A stretch of 64,000 nt of DNA from Farysia itapuensis (GCA_023212645.1 JALBYC010000002.1:62001-126000); one strand, 5' to 3'; shown: positions 20,513 to 30,756, numbered from the stretch's first letter. A program made the numbers and translations. Notes: generated by a model not told the origin, from the letters alone.

Positions 20513-23112
20513 ATGTCCTCTACTCATTCACAGCCTTCTTCGCCGGCCATTGCATCGAGCGAGCAAGCCGAGCTTCTGGACAGCCACGAAGTGGAAGGGG
20601 ATCAAAAAGGCAAGCGAAAGGCACAAGATTCATTACGGCGGTCTCAAGCCTGTCTTGCGTGTCGAAAGCGTAAACTTCGCTGTGATGCCAAGAAGCCGAC
20701 TTGCTCTCGCTGTGAGGCAGCATGGCGTGGCTTTAATTCACGAAGCGATTCAGGCGAAGCGAACGACAGCGCGTTGCCGCCCTGTGAATACGATGTCTCC
20801 TTATTCTCCAAAATCTTCAAACGTCCTGCGTCTCCAGAGCCATCCACAGTAGCTTCAAGCTCAAACATTGAAGGATCAAAGGTCTCGAGAAATCGACCGG
20901 AGCGTTCTCAGGCCGCTCAAAGCCAACACTCGCTGCGTACGGACAACGAGCGGCTCAGAGCTCGGATTTCCCTTCTAGAAGCCGATCTACAGACACAGGA
21001 CGGTGCACGTGAAGCTGGCTTTGCGTCCTCGTCTGCAAGCTCACACGAGGATGGCAAGCCAATCAGGTCTACATCAAGTGTATTACAAGATCAGGGTCAA
21101 TTGTCGACAATAGCACAAATACGCCGAGCAACTAGAGAGGAATACTCCGAATCACAGCGGTGGAGTGCTTTGCCTATCCCAGATCAGAGTTTCGAGAGGA
21201 GCGAGGATCGTACTGTTCCCAGTTCTACCCCATCACAATTGTTTACATCCACTCCCAGCTCGAATCAGGTCGAGACTGGGGGATCGACACCAATTACAGG
21301 TCGTCTACCAACGTCCTTTTCGCAGAGCCTGAGCGATGCGAAGTTCTCCATCATACCTCGAGCCACAGATGCTCCGTCAATACACACCGAGGTCCAGCCT
21401 GTACCGCCACCACCACTGCCCCCAAAAGATTTGTTGCTTGAGATCGCAAATGCGTTCACAGAGTCGTCATGGCTAGCATTCGCATTCAACACGTACGCTC
21501 TTACTGATCTCATCGTCATCCTTGGCTCTTTAACGACGTCAGACATCGAGCGTTGCATCGCCGAGACTATTTTGATGGCACTGATTGCTGTCAGCCTCCC
21601 ATTTTGCCCGTCAGTAGTAGCGCAACTCTCAGAGTTGCTAGGAAGAGAAAAATTTCCGACAGGCAGCGTCTCTGATACCAGAGAAAGGACGCCGATAATC
21701 ACAGGTGTTTACGCGTCCGGAGCCCGAGAACTGCTGCGGCAGATCCGCGTGCTCGAAGGATCTCAAGGCATCTACGCGACTTTGCCTGCTCGGCTTCTGC
21801 TTGTGGAGTATGCCTCGGTCAATGACCTCAGTAGAGAGTCGCACGCTGAACTGGGACGAGCGATAGTGGAAGCACGCTTCTTAGACCTTCACGACTTGGC
21901 CACAGGCGTGTCGCCCAGGTTGGATTTTCACAGGCCAGGAATGACTGAAATTGGCCATGCCCTTGGTGGCCTAATGCAGGCAAAACAGCAGAATTATGCT
22001 TTCTGGTATCTCTACACCCAAGATTGCTTCCAGAGCACGCTAGCAGGCTCACCTTCCCTCATTGACCGCGACTCGATACGAACAGTCTTTCCAGGTCGCC
22101 TTGGCTCACGGACTTTGCAAGTCATACAGCAAGCTCAAAACGAGGTCGTCTCGTACTTGCGAAAGGATTCCGGCTTGCCTCAGCTCGAGACCATCGATGA
22201 CACGTTCTGCATATTTATAAAGGCGACAATGGTGCTCACTAACTGCTGCGAGTTCTCGACACGAGTTCGTCGGGCGGCGAGCGTCAGATCCGGTACACTA
22301 TCAGACCTGCGTCAGGGTCGCGACTCAAGCTTCCAGGCAACCAACGAGGAGATTCGACTGTTGCGACTGACCTTGAACCAGTATAATGATAGGAAAAGGA
22401 ACTCGGCCATGCATACCCAAGACGAATCACGTGGTGACGAACACGCGGTTCTGACCGACGACTTACTTCAGTTCGCTGCCGACACGACGCACCATCTCTG
22501 TGTGCTCTCTTTGTTTGGAGGCTTGGTAGACCCCGAAAAGCCTTTCGAACAAGGTGATTCAAGGGACGTAGTCAAGACGGCTGCGACATGGATTTCTCGC
22601 CTGGCCGAAACGAGTCTGCGGCCAAGCAACCTGCTGTCCGTCTCTTTGGCACCAGGATGCAGCATGGCTTTTTTCATCGCTGCTCGTTGGACCATATATC
22701 TTCAAATCGCGTTTCCGACCGAATTGCAGCTCGAGTTGTCGACTTTGACCGCAGCCTTGTGGACTCGAGCCAAGAGCTGCGCTAATGATCGTAAGTACAG
22801 AAAACAGAGCTTGCCGGCAAACTCATTTCTTCCATTTACTGACCGCCGGATTGACCAATCGCTTCAGACTTGCTGGCGAAAGCGATCGTGGCTTTGGCTA
22901 GGCAAAGGGACACCCTTGGTCGTACTTGCATTTCGCCTTTCACGTGGCCGATCGACGCAGTCTCAGCATTTGTACCGATCCCCCGACCATTCGGGTCTCG
23001 TACAAGGCATGAGGAGGCAGCAGGTTCGCCATTCTCAGTCTCTCTCCAAGCTTTAGCGATCTCCGTGGAAGATGCGGCCGTTGAGAATCTCGTCAAGTTT
23101 TCGGCACAGTGA
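20513..23112 (+). CDS. Zn2Cys6 fungal transcription factor (2 exons)
   Basis: Exon 1 is 20513-22790 and exon 2 is 22868-23112; the 77-nt intron has GTAAGT and a CTTCAG acceptor. Splicing gives 840 residues; reading through would replace the C-terminus. The binuclear cluster starts at about residue 47 with CLACRKRKLRC, then DAKKPTCSRC, and a final Cys only after about 24 residues (usual spacing 6-9), so the last loop is expanded. A Ser-rich linker and a short coiled-coil-like segment (about 145-165) follow. The middle homology region (about 300-600) has helices and motifs such as RELLRQIRVLEG, YALTDLIVILGSL and FWYLYTQDCFQS, consistent with fungal regulators of this class. Such proteins bind CGG/CCG triplets in promoters. 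Its position beside a P450 and an exporter suggests a local regulator; target genes are unproven. Confidence 0.88.
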
Positions 23113-23256
23113 AAGATCTGTCGCAGATCCTTGCGCAAGACTCTAATTAATCTCTCCATCCCCTGCCCTCGAGAGCCAATGGGATGCTCTGATGGAGCTA
23201 GCTTGCAAAAGTGCGCGTTGGCACATCACAAATTGTACTAAGAAACGAGGAGGTCT

Positions 23257-24846
23257 TCAGGACGTATGAAGACGTTCAAGTTCGCCTGTGTCGCGGTTCT
23301 CGTCTTCGACGACTCGCTTTCGACTTTCAGACCTGTATGTGAACGTAGCCGGGAAAGGCAGTGGATGGGAGTTGGCGGCTGAAGTGAATGCGAAAGTGTC
23401 TACATTGTCCGGATTGCCCGTAGGATGCTGGATGTCAAAGCACCATGCCATGCAAGCAAGATTGATGGCAAGTGATCGCATGGCAATGTGCAGGCCGGGA
23501 CAGACGCGTCTGCCGAATCCGAAGGCAACAGAACCTCTCTGGGGCGCAAACCAGGTCCCTTTGACTTTCGCGGTGGAGATATCGTCCGAGGGCAGATCAA
23601 GGAAGCGCTCCGGTTTGAACAGGTCTGGTTCCGGATACTCGTTGGGATCGAGACTAATAGACCAGTGTGGTGCGACGACTGTTGATCCTTTAGGTAAAAC
23701 ATAGCCCTTGTACTCGACATCCTGAGTGAGCTTGTGCTGAAAACCACCCGCACTGATGGGTCTCCAGCGTAGTGTTTCCTGCACTGCGGCATGCAAGTAG
23801 GGCGCACTCTCTGGCTGGACATCTTCAAACGTGGGAAGGTGACCTCCTTCGTCTGCACCACATATACTGTCCATTTCTTGCTGCAATTTGCGTAGGACTT
23901 CTGGAAATTTGCACATAGCCATGACAAAGATGGCTAGCCCACTGGCGGTCGTGTCTGAGCCGGCACCGAAGAAGCTACCGGCCATGCTGGCACCTTCTTG
24001 ATCAGTCAAGCCAAGCTCTTCCTGTCGCTCCAGAACTTTGCTGACAAAGCATGGCTGACATTTATTGTCGCGTATTCGCTCTCGGACTGATAAATACTGA
24101 GATAAGAAAAGTCTTTGCTCCCTCTTGCGATATTCGAGACCTTTGCGCTTCCACGGATTGATGACGGCAGGTACGTGTAGCAGCAGCGGATATCGATCAA
24201 GCACGCTGGCACCAACTGCTATACAGCTGGCCATATTGAAGAGACACTGTTCAACTTCGACGACAAGAGGGTCCGAGATGTCTTTGACTTGATAATCGTA
24301 TGTTACCTGCATAATTGAGCTGGCAGCATATCGCTTGAAGATGCGCTGAAAATCCTTGGGTGTTCTACCCAGATGTAGCATTGCAATACGAGCTTCCCTG
24401 CTCTGAATGCTCTCGTACTGTTTGGCAGCCTTGTCTTGCAGAGCTTCGTGCATGACTTTGCGGTACATTCGCCATCTGTCGCCGTAGGAAAGTAACAACA
24501 TGCGTTTGTTGTCAGAGACAAGCTCTCCGGCCATCACCTGTCGCGGACGATCAGCTGATGCGCCAGACTGCTTCTCCATGATTTGGTGAGCCGAGCTCGC
24601 CCGTCCAAGCACAAAGATCAGGGTTCGGCCTACTCTCAGCGTGAAAATATCGCCATACTCTTCTGTCCACTTCTGAAATGCGCGCCAAGGCAATTTCGTA
24701 GGTACAGCATTGCCGTACCAGAAGCTCTGTGGCGTCGGTCCTGGAGGTAGGTTTTTGTGGCCGGATTTAGGTGATAGCAGGGTGACTACCAAGCCTACAA
24801 CTCCGGCCACAACTAACAGAAACCAATAGGCACCAAGAGCCGACAT
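23257..24846 (-). CDS. Cytochrome P450 monooxygenase
   Basis: 529 residues from the first ATG at 24846; the longer frame upstream has no ATG. An N-terminal anchor (about 5-25, ALGAYWFLLVVAGVVGLVV) is followed by the Pro-rich hinge LPPGPTPQ. All core P450 motifs are present: I-helix GAGSDTT (about 297), K-helix ETLRW (about 357), PERF, and the haem loop FGFGRRVCPG with the Cys ligand near 444. This predicts an ER-anchored, NADPH-P450-reductase-dependent oxygenase. The sequence resembles fungal families often grouped with O-methylsterigmatocystin oxidoreductase-like enzymes, many of which act in secondary or xenobiotic metabolism. The substrate cannot be read from sequence. It is tail-to-tail with the Zn2Cys6 gene (144 bp) and divergent from the MFS exporter (695 bp). 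Confidence 0.93.
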   Translation of the reverse strand: MSALGAYWFLLVVAGVVGLVVTLLSPKSGHKNLPPGPTPQSFWYGNAVPTKLPWRAFQKWTEEYGDIFTLRVGRTLIFVLGRASSAHQIMEKQSGASADRPRQVMAGELVSDNKRMLLLSYGDRWRMYRKVMHEALQDKAAKQYESIQSREARIAMLHLGRTPKDFQRIFKRYAASSIMQVTYDYQVKDISDPLVVEVEQCLFNMASCIAVGASVLDRYPLLLHVPAVINPWKRKGLEYRKREQRLFLSQYLSVRERIRDNKCQPCFVSKVLERQEELGLTDQEGASMAGSFFGAGSDTTASGLAIFVMAMCKFPEVLRKLQQEMDSICGADEGGHLPTFEDVQPESAPYLHAAVQETLRWRPISAGGFQHKLTQDVEYKGYVLPKGSTVVAPHWSISLDPNEYPEPDLFKPERFLDLPSDDISTAKVKGTWFAPQRGSVAFGFGRRVCPGLHIAMRSLAINLACMAWCFDIQHPTGNPDNVDTFAFTSAANSHPLPFPATFTYRSESRKRVVEDENRDTGELERLHTS

Positions 24847-25042
24847 GCTTACAGTCACTGGTCTTTCTCCGAGCTTGGTCTTCGCTGACGAGAGCTCTAA
24901 GCACGAATCTGGAGAGCGGCACACGCTGCTCGCTCAAGAAGGACTTTCGTAGCTGGTCGCCGAGTTGATTGGTGCGCGTGGCCGACTATCAAGAGGGGTC
25001 CAAATCTGCGGGGTTAATGCAGGGGTTCCCTCGAGCCGCACA

Positions 25043-25070
25043 ATCCGCGATCCGCGATCCGGGATCCGGA
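25043..25070. repeat. Heptamer array ATCCGCG-type, four copies
   Basis: Four consecutive 7-bp units read ATCCGCG, ATCCGCG, ATCCGGG and ATCCGGA. Each contains a CCG triplet, and the last two create CCGG/GGATCC palindromes. CCG/CGG triplets are the half-sites of Zn2Cys6 regulators, one of which is encoded 2 kb away. Binding is inference. Confidence 0.75.
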
Positions 25071-25104
25071 ATTTGAAGGGAGGATGTTAGACCTTGTTTG
25101 TTCA

Positions 25105-25137
25105 ATTCACGATTCGCGATTCGTACGATTCACATTC
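25105..25137. repeat. Heptamer array ATTCACG/ATTCGCG-type
   Basis: Three consecutive units read ATTCACG, ATTCGCG and ATTCGTA. They are followed, after CG, by two further imperfect ATTCA copies. This is a degenerate relative of the array 35 bp upstream and gives the DNA a GAATCGTGAAT-like texture. Confidence 0.65.
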
Positions 25138-25541
25138 AGGCTCGCGCCTCGCGGAGTTGACCGCCGGAAGTTCGGACGAGCGAGATGCGCCGATGCGCGA
25201 CGGCAAAGCAAACGCAAATCCAAGAAATTTTGAAGCCGGCAAGCCTCGTTTAGCCTGGACATTTGAACGGTCATTTGGCAGGCTCCGTTCATCATTGCCA
25301 TGGAGTTGCTCATGCCGAAACCTACGCGTAGCCGGCCAAATCGCCTTTTACACCTTTTTGCTCAACTCAGCAATGCCATGCCACCCGAAACCGGGACCCC
25401 TCCCACGTCGTGTGGCTCGTGACTCATTTCTCCGTTCTTGCTTGCTGTCCTCATCATCTGCAACACCTTCAGAAGTATCATCGTTGACGCTATAGAGGAT
25501 AGTAGGCAATCTACGCCACCTGTCTGCTGTCATTTCAAAGC

Positions 25542-27452
25542 ATGTCCCAGCCATTGGCGTCTTCACGCGCTTCGGCTGAACAAGCTCCGCACGAGGAAAG
25601 TGTGCAGGATGCTATTACAACAGCCACTCTCGAGGGACCTCAGATGGGCGGACTCGATACAACAGCAGCTCAACAACGGGAAGACCAACGCAACGCTGTC
25701 CCGTCACCGACAGCAGATTCGGGCAGCAGCCTTGATGAGAAAGCCCCCTCCGCAACAGAGCCTGCTGTGAAAGATGGCACACGGACGGGCAACGGCCACT
25801 GGCTGCAAAAGAACGAGATTGTCTTGCCACATAACAACATGTACATCGTGATGCCCGGTTTGATGCTGGTCATCTTCCTGGCCGCGCTGGACCAAACCAT
25901 CGTGTCGACTGCTCTGCCAGCCATCAGTGAAAAGCTGTCCGGCGATGCCGGTCAATACTCCTGGGTAGGCAGTGCATATTTGCTCAGCGCCACCGCTCTG
26001 ATTCCACTCTACGGGCGACTTTCGGATCTGACGGGCAGAAAGCCTCTGCTCTACGCTGCCATTCTCATTTTCCTGTTTGGCTCGGCACTTTGCGGTGCAG
26101 CGCAAAACATGGCTTGGCTAGACGCTGCACGTGGTGTTCAGGGCATCGGCGGAGGAGGCATTGTATCGCTTGTCAACATCATCATCGGTGACATTGTCAG
26201 CTTGGAGAAGCGTGGAAAGTACAGCGGATGGGTCGGAGCATGTTGGGGTGTAGCCAGTGTACTCGGTCCCTTACTCGGCGGAGCTTTGACGCAAGCCGGA
26301 AACAGCGGATGGCGATGGTGCTTCTTCATCAACTTACCGACAGGTGGCATCGCCTTTGGAATGCTCTTCTTCGGCCTCAATCTTAATGCCCGACCCAAGC
26401 TCACCTTCCGAGAAGCTTGTGGCGAATTCGACTTTGTTGGCTTAGTCATGGTCATTGTCGCCGTCGTCCTCATTCTACTTGGCTTCAATTCGGCAGAGAC
26501 CAAGGCCTGGAACCGACCAGACACCATTGCATTGCTAACCGTGGGTGGCTGCCTTTTGATCGCTTTCATGGTGTGGGAATTTAATACCACGCGGAAGCCA
26601 ATTGTGCCCCCTCGGCTTGTCAAGACTCGAACTACTGCTCTGCTACTGCTATCTGTGGTTATGCACTCGATGCCTTTCTTTGCAGCCACATACTACCTTC
26701 CCGTTTACTTCCAGGCCATCTTTGGTGCATCACCTCTGATGAGCGGAGTATACATGCTGCCCTATGCACTCGTCGCCTCTATCACGTCCAGCATCTCAGG
26801 CGTGGGCATCACCAAATTCCGCGCTTATCGTCCTTTCCTCTGGATCGGCTGGTCCATCATGCTGATCGGCTATGGACTCATGGCCACCCTCAACGCAGAC
26901 TCAAGTCAAGTCAAGCAAGAATTTTACATTGGCATTGCCGGATTTGGCACTGGCTTCCTCTTTCAGACACCCATGGTCGGTCTCATGGCAGCTATGCCCC
27001 ATGGCGATCTTTCGACGACAGTGGCAACCATGTCATTGCTTCGTTCGCTTGGAGGCACTATGGGCATTGCTATCGCCGGAGCTATTTTCAACACTCAGAG
27101 TCGGCAACGTCTTAATCAGATCCCTGGCTTTAGCGAAGGTCTGGTTTCGACATCTAGTGGTGGACAAGACTTGACACGACTCAAAGGTATCCAGCCTCCC
27201 GAGCTCAGCAGCCAGATCATCCACGCTTATGCCGATGGCTTGCAAGTGCTCTGGATAGTACTTGCGCCGCTTGTAGGCGTGGGTTTCCTCGCAGTCCTAG
27301 GTGTCAAGGGGTACTCTCTCAAGCGTAACATCAAACAGACTCCAGATGCGCGCAAAGCCAAGGACGTAGAGGGCCAAACATCCGCAGAACCCACTCCAGC
27401 CGACGACATGACGCCAACCACTACTACTTCGCGCGAAAAGGATCAACCATAG
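25542..27452 (+). CDS. MFS multidrug exporter, DHA2 family (14 TM)
   Basis: 636 residues, intronless. A hydrophilic N-terminus (1-100) precedes about 14 hydrophobic helices. The first carries MLVIFLAALDQTIVSTALPAIS, the DHA2 TM1 signature (LDxTIVNVALP). The TM2-3 loop has GRLSDLTGRKPLLY (motif A). Motif C-like glycine-rich sequence GACWGVASVLGPLLGGAL lies in TM5. The C-terminus is Lys/Thr-rich and cytoplasmic. Members are proton antiporters at the plasma or vacuolar membrane that export drugs, toxins or amino acids. Adjacent regulator and P450 genes favour export of an organic compound or xenobiotic, but no substrate can be assigned. The gene is divergent from the P450; its stop lies 370 bp before the hydrolase start on the same strand. 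Confidence 0.93.
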   Translation: MSQPLASSRASAEQAPHEESVQDAITTATLEGPQMGGLDTTAAQQREDQRNAVPSPTADSGSSLDEKAPSATEPAVKDGTRTGNGHWLQKNEIVLPHNNMYIVMPGLMLVIFLAALDQTIVSTALPAISEKLSGDAGQYSWVGSAYLLSATALIPLYGRLSDLTGRKPLLYAAILIFLFGSALCGAAQNMAWLDAARGVQGIGGGGIVSLVNIIIGDIVSLEKRGKYSGWVGACWGVASVLGPLLGGALTQAGNSGWRWCFFINLPTGGIAFGMLFFGLNLNARPKLTFREACGEFDFVGLVMVIVAVVLILLGFNSAETKAWNRPDTIALLTVGGCLLIAFMVWEFNTTRKPIVPPRLVKTRTTALLLLSVVMHSMPFFAATYYLPVYFQAIFGASPLMSGVYMLPYALVASITSSISGVGITKFRAYRPFLWIGWSIMLIGYGLMATLNADSSQVKQEFYIGIAGFGTGFLFQTPMVGLMAAMPHGDLSTTVATMSLLRSLGGTMGIAIAGAIFNTQSRQRLNQIPGFSEGLVSTSSGGQDLTRLKGIQPPELSSQIIHAYADGLQVLWIVLAPLVGVGFLAVLGVKGYSLKRNIKQTPDARKAKDVEGQTSAEPTPADDMTPTTTTSREKDQP

Positions 27453-27821
27453 CCTTCGGGTGTCTCAACAGCGAGCTCACGTCACACATATGCATCATAC
27501 TAGATATCCTTTTCACATGTAATGTACTGTTCGCAGTGTATCAGTACGCTTTCGAAATGTGTGCGCGTGGAGTCTGCTGGAGTTAGTTCCTATCGTCCGG
27601 AGGTTATTTTGCAGGTTTTCGCGTGTGCGGGCTTCCCAACTTCCGGAAACGTGAAAGGCGCAGAAATTGACAGTTCTGACGATTTTTTTCCCAAAAGTTG
27701 GACATGCACGGTAGAACCGGCAATTGGTTTTGTCTCCACTTGCGATAGCGACTGCTGTCAACTTGCTTTTAAGACTGTACCTGCAAGATGTCAAGCTAAA
27801 GGCACCAGCTCTACTTCTGCC
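27453..27821. other. Intergenic MFS-hydrolase, possible 5' extension
   Basis: 369 bp. The hydrolase frame is open back to another ATG at 27522, which would add 100 residues. That part is Cys-rich and low in similarity, and begins only 70 bp after the MFS stop, so I treat it as 5' UTR. Confidence 0.5.
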
Positions 27822-29741
27822 ATGTCTCAGCTCATACCCGGCGACGCGTCCATGCTGCTGTGCCGATTGCTGGTCTGCTTCGTATGGGGCATCACGCCCT
27901 TTGCATGGTTCTCGCTTTTATTTCGGGCTCTCCATGTGTACTTCTCTCGTCGTCATGACATCCGACTGGAAGAGTTGTTTTTGGCGTCGCTCAACCATCG
28001 CGTACCCTATACACTCTACAGACGGATCTGGCAGCTGCTACAATCCCTCAAGCCATCGAGACACCCCGTGTTGTCTGGCGTTTTCTACGCGTTTTGCAGC
28101 CTTGAGGCCGTTTTTTCCATCTATCACTGGCATCTGAGCAAGCAAATTCAACGACCTGGTCCGCGGCCCCTGTACGGCAGAAGGTTCTTGCGGAGCGTCT
28201 TCGCACAGGCCTTGGAGGCTGGTCTCGTTCGAGCAGACGACACCGACCGAGGGGACTCGTCCGCAATCTCTAAGACAGCGTCCAACGGCAACACAATGGA
28301 CCAGACGGCACCGGCCGACGTACGTCAACGGCTCAAGCGCCTTCGAGCTACTAGCTTCGTACCCGAATTTGTGCAACGTCCTCTGCAGCCGGACGATCCT
28401 CGCGCTATCAAATTCCAGAAGGACCAGGCGAAATGGTTCTTCGGTGTTGACTTCGATCTTATCACTCGGCGCGACGTAATGCATTGGCTCGCATGGTCCC
28501 TGTTCGGCACCAATCTAGAAGAGATTGAGCTTGAACGCGAGCAGGATGAAGCGCACGCTGCGGAAGTCGCTGCTTCGGCCACGCCGTCGACGACAAATTC
28601 TCCGATGCCGCTGCATATGGCCACGTTTGCCGGGCCTACGCCAGAGGATCTGCAGCGGGAGGATGTACGTGGCGTGCGAGCTGTAGAAAACGAATGGGAT
28701 CCCACGACTGGCGATCGCCTGCGCTTTGTCGAATACTGCCTAGAGCTTCTTGAAGCGAGACAGGGAAAAAGCTTCCCGCAAGAACCACCTGCATTGAAGC
28801 ACGGATCTGCTCGCCAATCGATTTTGCGAGCTCGCCAGCGGATTCGAATGATGAGGCTCACCATCGATCCGGTTCGCACGTCTTCGCGTCCCTTTGCTTC
28901 CTACGTGGTCACTAATGCTCTCTCTCGCTACACGATCCATCGAGCAATTCGCGGTGGCTTCAAGATGCACACCGAGGGACGATTGCCATATTTGCTGCGC
29001 GAGCCACGGTCAACGGATCATAGCAAGGCTTCGGCTGGTATTCCGCTGATTGTGCTGCACGGGCTGGGAATCGGTCTGGCACAGTATGCCTCGTTGGTCA
29101 CGTTTCTGCTCAAATCGCCCGTGTTTGCACACCGGCCCGTCATGATCTTACTGCAGCCCAACATCTCGCAAGACATTTTTTCGCCGCACTTTCTCAAGCC
29201 ATTCGGGCATCACGAAACAACGTCTGCATTCCGCCGTGTCATCACGCAACGCGGCTGGAATCAACTGGACGTGCTTTCGCACTCGTACGGCTCTTTGGTC
29301 CACAGCTGGTTGCTCAAATCTCTGGGTTCCCGCATTCGACGAAGCTGCTTCGTCGACCCAGTATGCTTCCAACTCTGGGTTCCGTTTGTTTGCTCCAACT
29401 TTGTCTACAAGCGTGTCAGCACACCCATCGAGCTGCTCATGCGCTACTTTGTCTCGCGTGAGCTGGGCACCGCCAACACTCTATGCCGCTACTTTGACTG
29501 GAGCTCCAACATTCTCTGGCCCAAAGAAATCGAAAATCTGAAGGACAATAATAAGACGCGATTCTATCTCGCGCAACAGGACGCTATTCTGAGCGCACCA
29601 GACACACTCGAATACCTCGTCGACGCCGGCTGTCCCCGCGAGAACATCTACTATGGCGAAAAGAAAGCCCACGGAGAGATGCTCATGCATGGTGGAGACG
29701 CCTTCTCCGACATTGTCGACTGGCTCGCCAAGGAGATTTGA
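27822..29741 (+). CDS. Membrane-associated alpha/beta hydrolase, uncharacterised
   Basis: 639 residues from ATG 27822 (739 from the alternative ATG at 27522). Two hydrophobic N-terminal segments (about 10-40 and 80-105) suggest membrane anchoring. The C-terminal 250 residues have an alpha/beta-hydrolase fold: strand IPLIVLHGLGIG with the oxyanion-type HG, then the nucleophile elbow VLSHSYGS with Ser about 488, and a C-terminal AHGEMLMH that probably supplies the catalytic His. The elbow is SxSxG instead of GxSxG. The insert of about 300 residues between the membrane part and the hydrolase is polar. Such fungal proteins are annotated as AB-hydrolase-1 domain proteins with unknown lipase or esterase activity. 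It lies downstream of the MFS gene on the same strand, but a functional link is not shown. Confidence 0.78.
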   Translation: MSQLIPGDASMLLCRLLVCFVWGITPFAWFSLLFRALHVYFSRRHDIRLEELFLASLNHRVPYTLYRRIWQLLQSLKPSRHPVLSGVFYAFCSLEAVFSIYHWHLSKQIQRPGPRPLYGRRFLRSVFAQALEAGLVRADDTDRGDSSAISKTASNGNTMDQTAPADVRQRLKRLRATSFVPEFVQRPLQPDDPRAIKFQKDQAKWFFGVDFDLITRRDVMHWLAWSLFGTNLEEIELEREQDEAHAAEVAASATPSTTNSPMPLHMATFAGPTPEDLQREDVRGVRAVENEWDPTTGDRLRFVEYCLELLEARQGKSFPQEPPALKHGSARQSILRARQRIRMMRLTIDPVRTSSRPFASYVVTNALSRYTIHRAIRGGFKMHTEGRLPYLLREPRSTDHSKASAGIPLIVLHGLGIGLAQYASLVTFLLKSPVFAHRPVMILLQPNISQDIFSPHFLKPFGHHETTSAFRRVITQRGWNQLDVLSHSYGSLVHSWLLKSLGSRIRRSCFVDPVCFQLWVPFVCSNFVYKRVSTPIELLMRYFVSRELGTANTLCRYFDWSSNILWPKEIENLKDNNKTRFYLAQQDAILSAPDTLEYLVDAGCPRENIYYGEKKAHGEMLMHGGDAFSDIVDWLAKEI

Positions 29742-29850
29742 ACAGTCATCTGACAGCATCCCCTCATACATATAGGCGAAGAAAGATTATAGATGGCACA
29801 TGAACGTAGTTCTGCCTGTGTCGTATTGGTGCCTGATATTGCCAAAGAGT

Positions 29851-30390
29851 CTATTCGCCAAAAAGCTGTACGATTAGATGCGAGGTCAGTAGACGCAGAT
29901 ACACCAGTCAAATCGCGGAACCACTTACCTTCTGAACACGCTTGAGTACGCTGTCTTTCGCTGGATCGTAAGGGTGGTCCTTTGCTGGGATCTCGAGAAG
30001 GGCCGGGAATGCTTGAGTGTACCTGTCAACAATCGGCCTGATCTTCTCGGCAATGTGCTGGTTTATAAGGAGAATGGCAATGTCTTTGCGCTCCACAGTG
30101 AACTGTGTGAATGCCTCTTCGATGTCTGCAACCGATGTCTGTGTGGCGAGCGGCTTCAGCCATACTGTGCAGGCGCAAAGCGGTGCGCGCTCTACTCACC
30201 TTGTTGTCGACGATGAGAAAGTTCTTGTCGCCCTTTTCATCAACGTTTCCGATACCCGCTAGTAAGAGGCCGGTCGTCGAATCCTGTTGGCACGAATGAG
30301 TGTCAGTGGTCAAGTGGGTCTCGACGGCAATGTGGCATGACCTACCTCGTCGGCAATCAACGCAATGAGCGTCCTGTCCGAAGCGGACAT
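29851..30390 (-). CDS. VMA7: V-type proton ATPase subunit F, Vma7 (4 exons)
   Basis: Exons 30390-30346, 30283-30200, 30138-29929 and 29865-29851 join in phase to 117 residues; yeast Vma7 has 118. Introns are 62, 61 and 63 nt with GTAGGT, GTGAGT and GTAAGT donors. The last exon is only four codons plus the stop. The product matches the yeast protein along its length: [11 protein letters not shown] at the start, [46 protein letters not shown] and the terminal KLFGE made by the last splice. Subunit F is part of the central stalk (DF) of the V1 sector, coupling ATP hydrolysis to proton pumping into vacuole and Golgi. It is divergent from RPD3 (366 bp). Identification is very secure; exon limits rest on phase and homology. 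Confidence 0.95.
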
Positions 30391-30756
30391 GTTGCCTTAG
30401 CCCAGACTGATCGCTGTCTGCTCTGGTAGCTCCTCAATGTGAGGCTGCGCTGTTGGGTGGATCAGGTCTGCAATGTATATCACAATCTCGAGGGGTCTTT
30501 CAGCCAAGCACGGCCCGTGCAGTCACGTGTGAATTTTGAACCGTGCGACAGGAAATCACTCCCAATGTGACTTCCACGCCTGGCGCTCAGGAAGAAAAGG
30601 TGGAGAAATGCGAGAGCGACATCTTTGTCGGCTTCCTCCGCTACATCGGCTCATCCGCTGTTGCGACTCCATTGGGTTACTCGACCCGGCTTGCACGAGC
30701 CCTTCGTGACATCTTGGCTACATAGCTCTTAGACGCAGTGCAGGCGCTTCGATCCA
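30391..30756. other. Divergent promoter interval VMA7 / RPD3
   Basis: 366 bp. A frame at 30543-30725 has no ATG and no similarity and is not counted as a gene. No clear TATA box. Confidence 0.5.

Larger units (their letters stand above)
24847..25541. other. Shared promoter interval P450 / MFS exporter
   Basis: 695 bp between divergent start codons, holding two 7-bp repeat arrays listed separately. No gene fits here. The interval probably contains the regulatory sites for both genes. Confidence 0.6.

Noticed and set aside
27522..27821. N-terminal 100-residue extension of the alpha/beta hydrolase
   Set aside because: It begins 70 bp after the MFS stop and has atypical Cys-rich sequence; the ATG at 27822 precedes the natural hydrophobic start. 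Kept as a possibility only.
30543..30725. A 60-codon frame between VMA7 and RPD3
   Set aside because: It starts at GTG, has no ATG, and is not needed as an RPD3 exon because RPD3 is complete from its own ATG.
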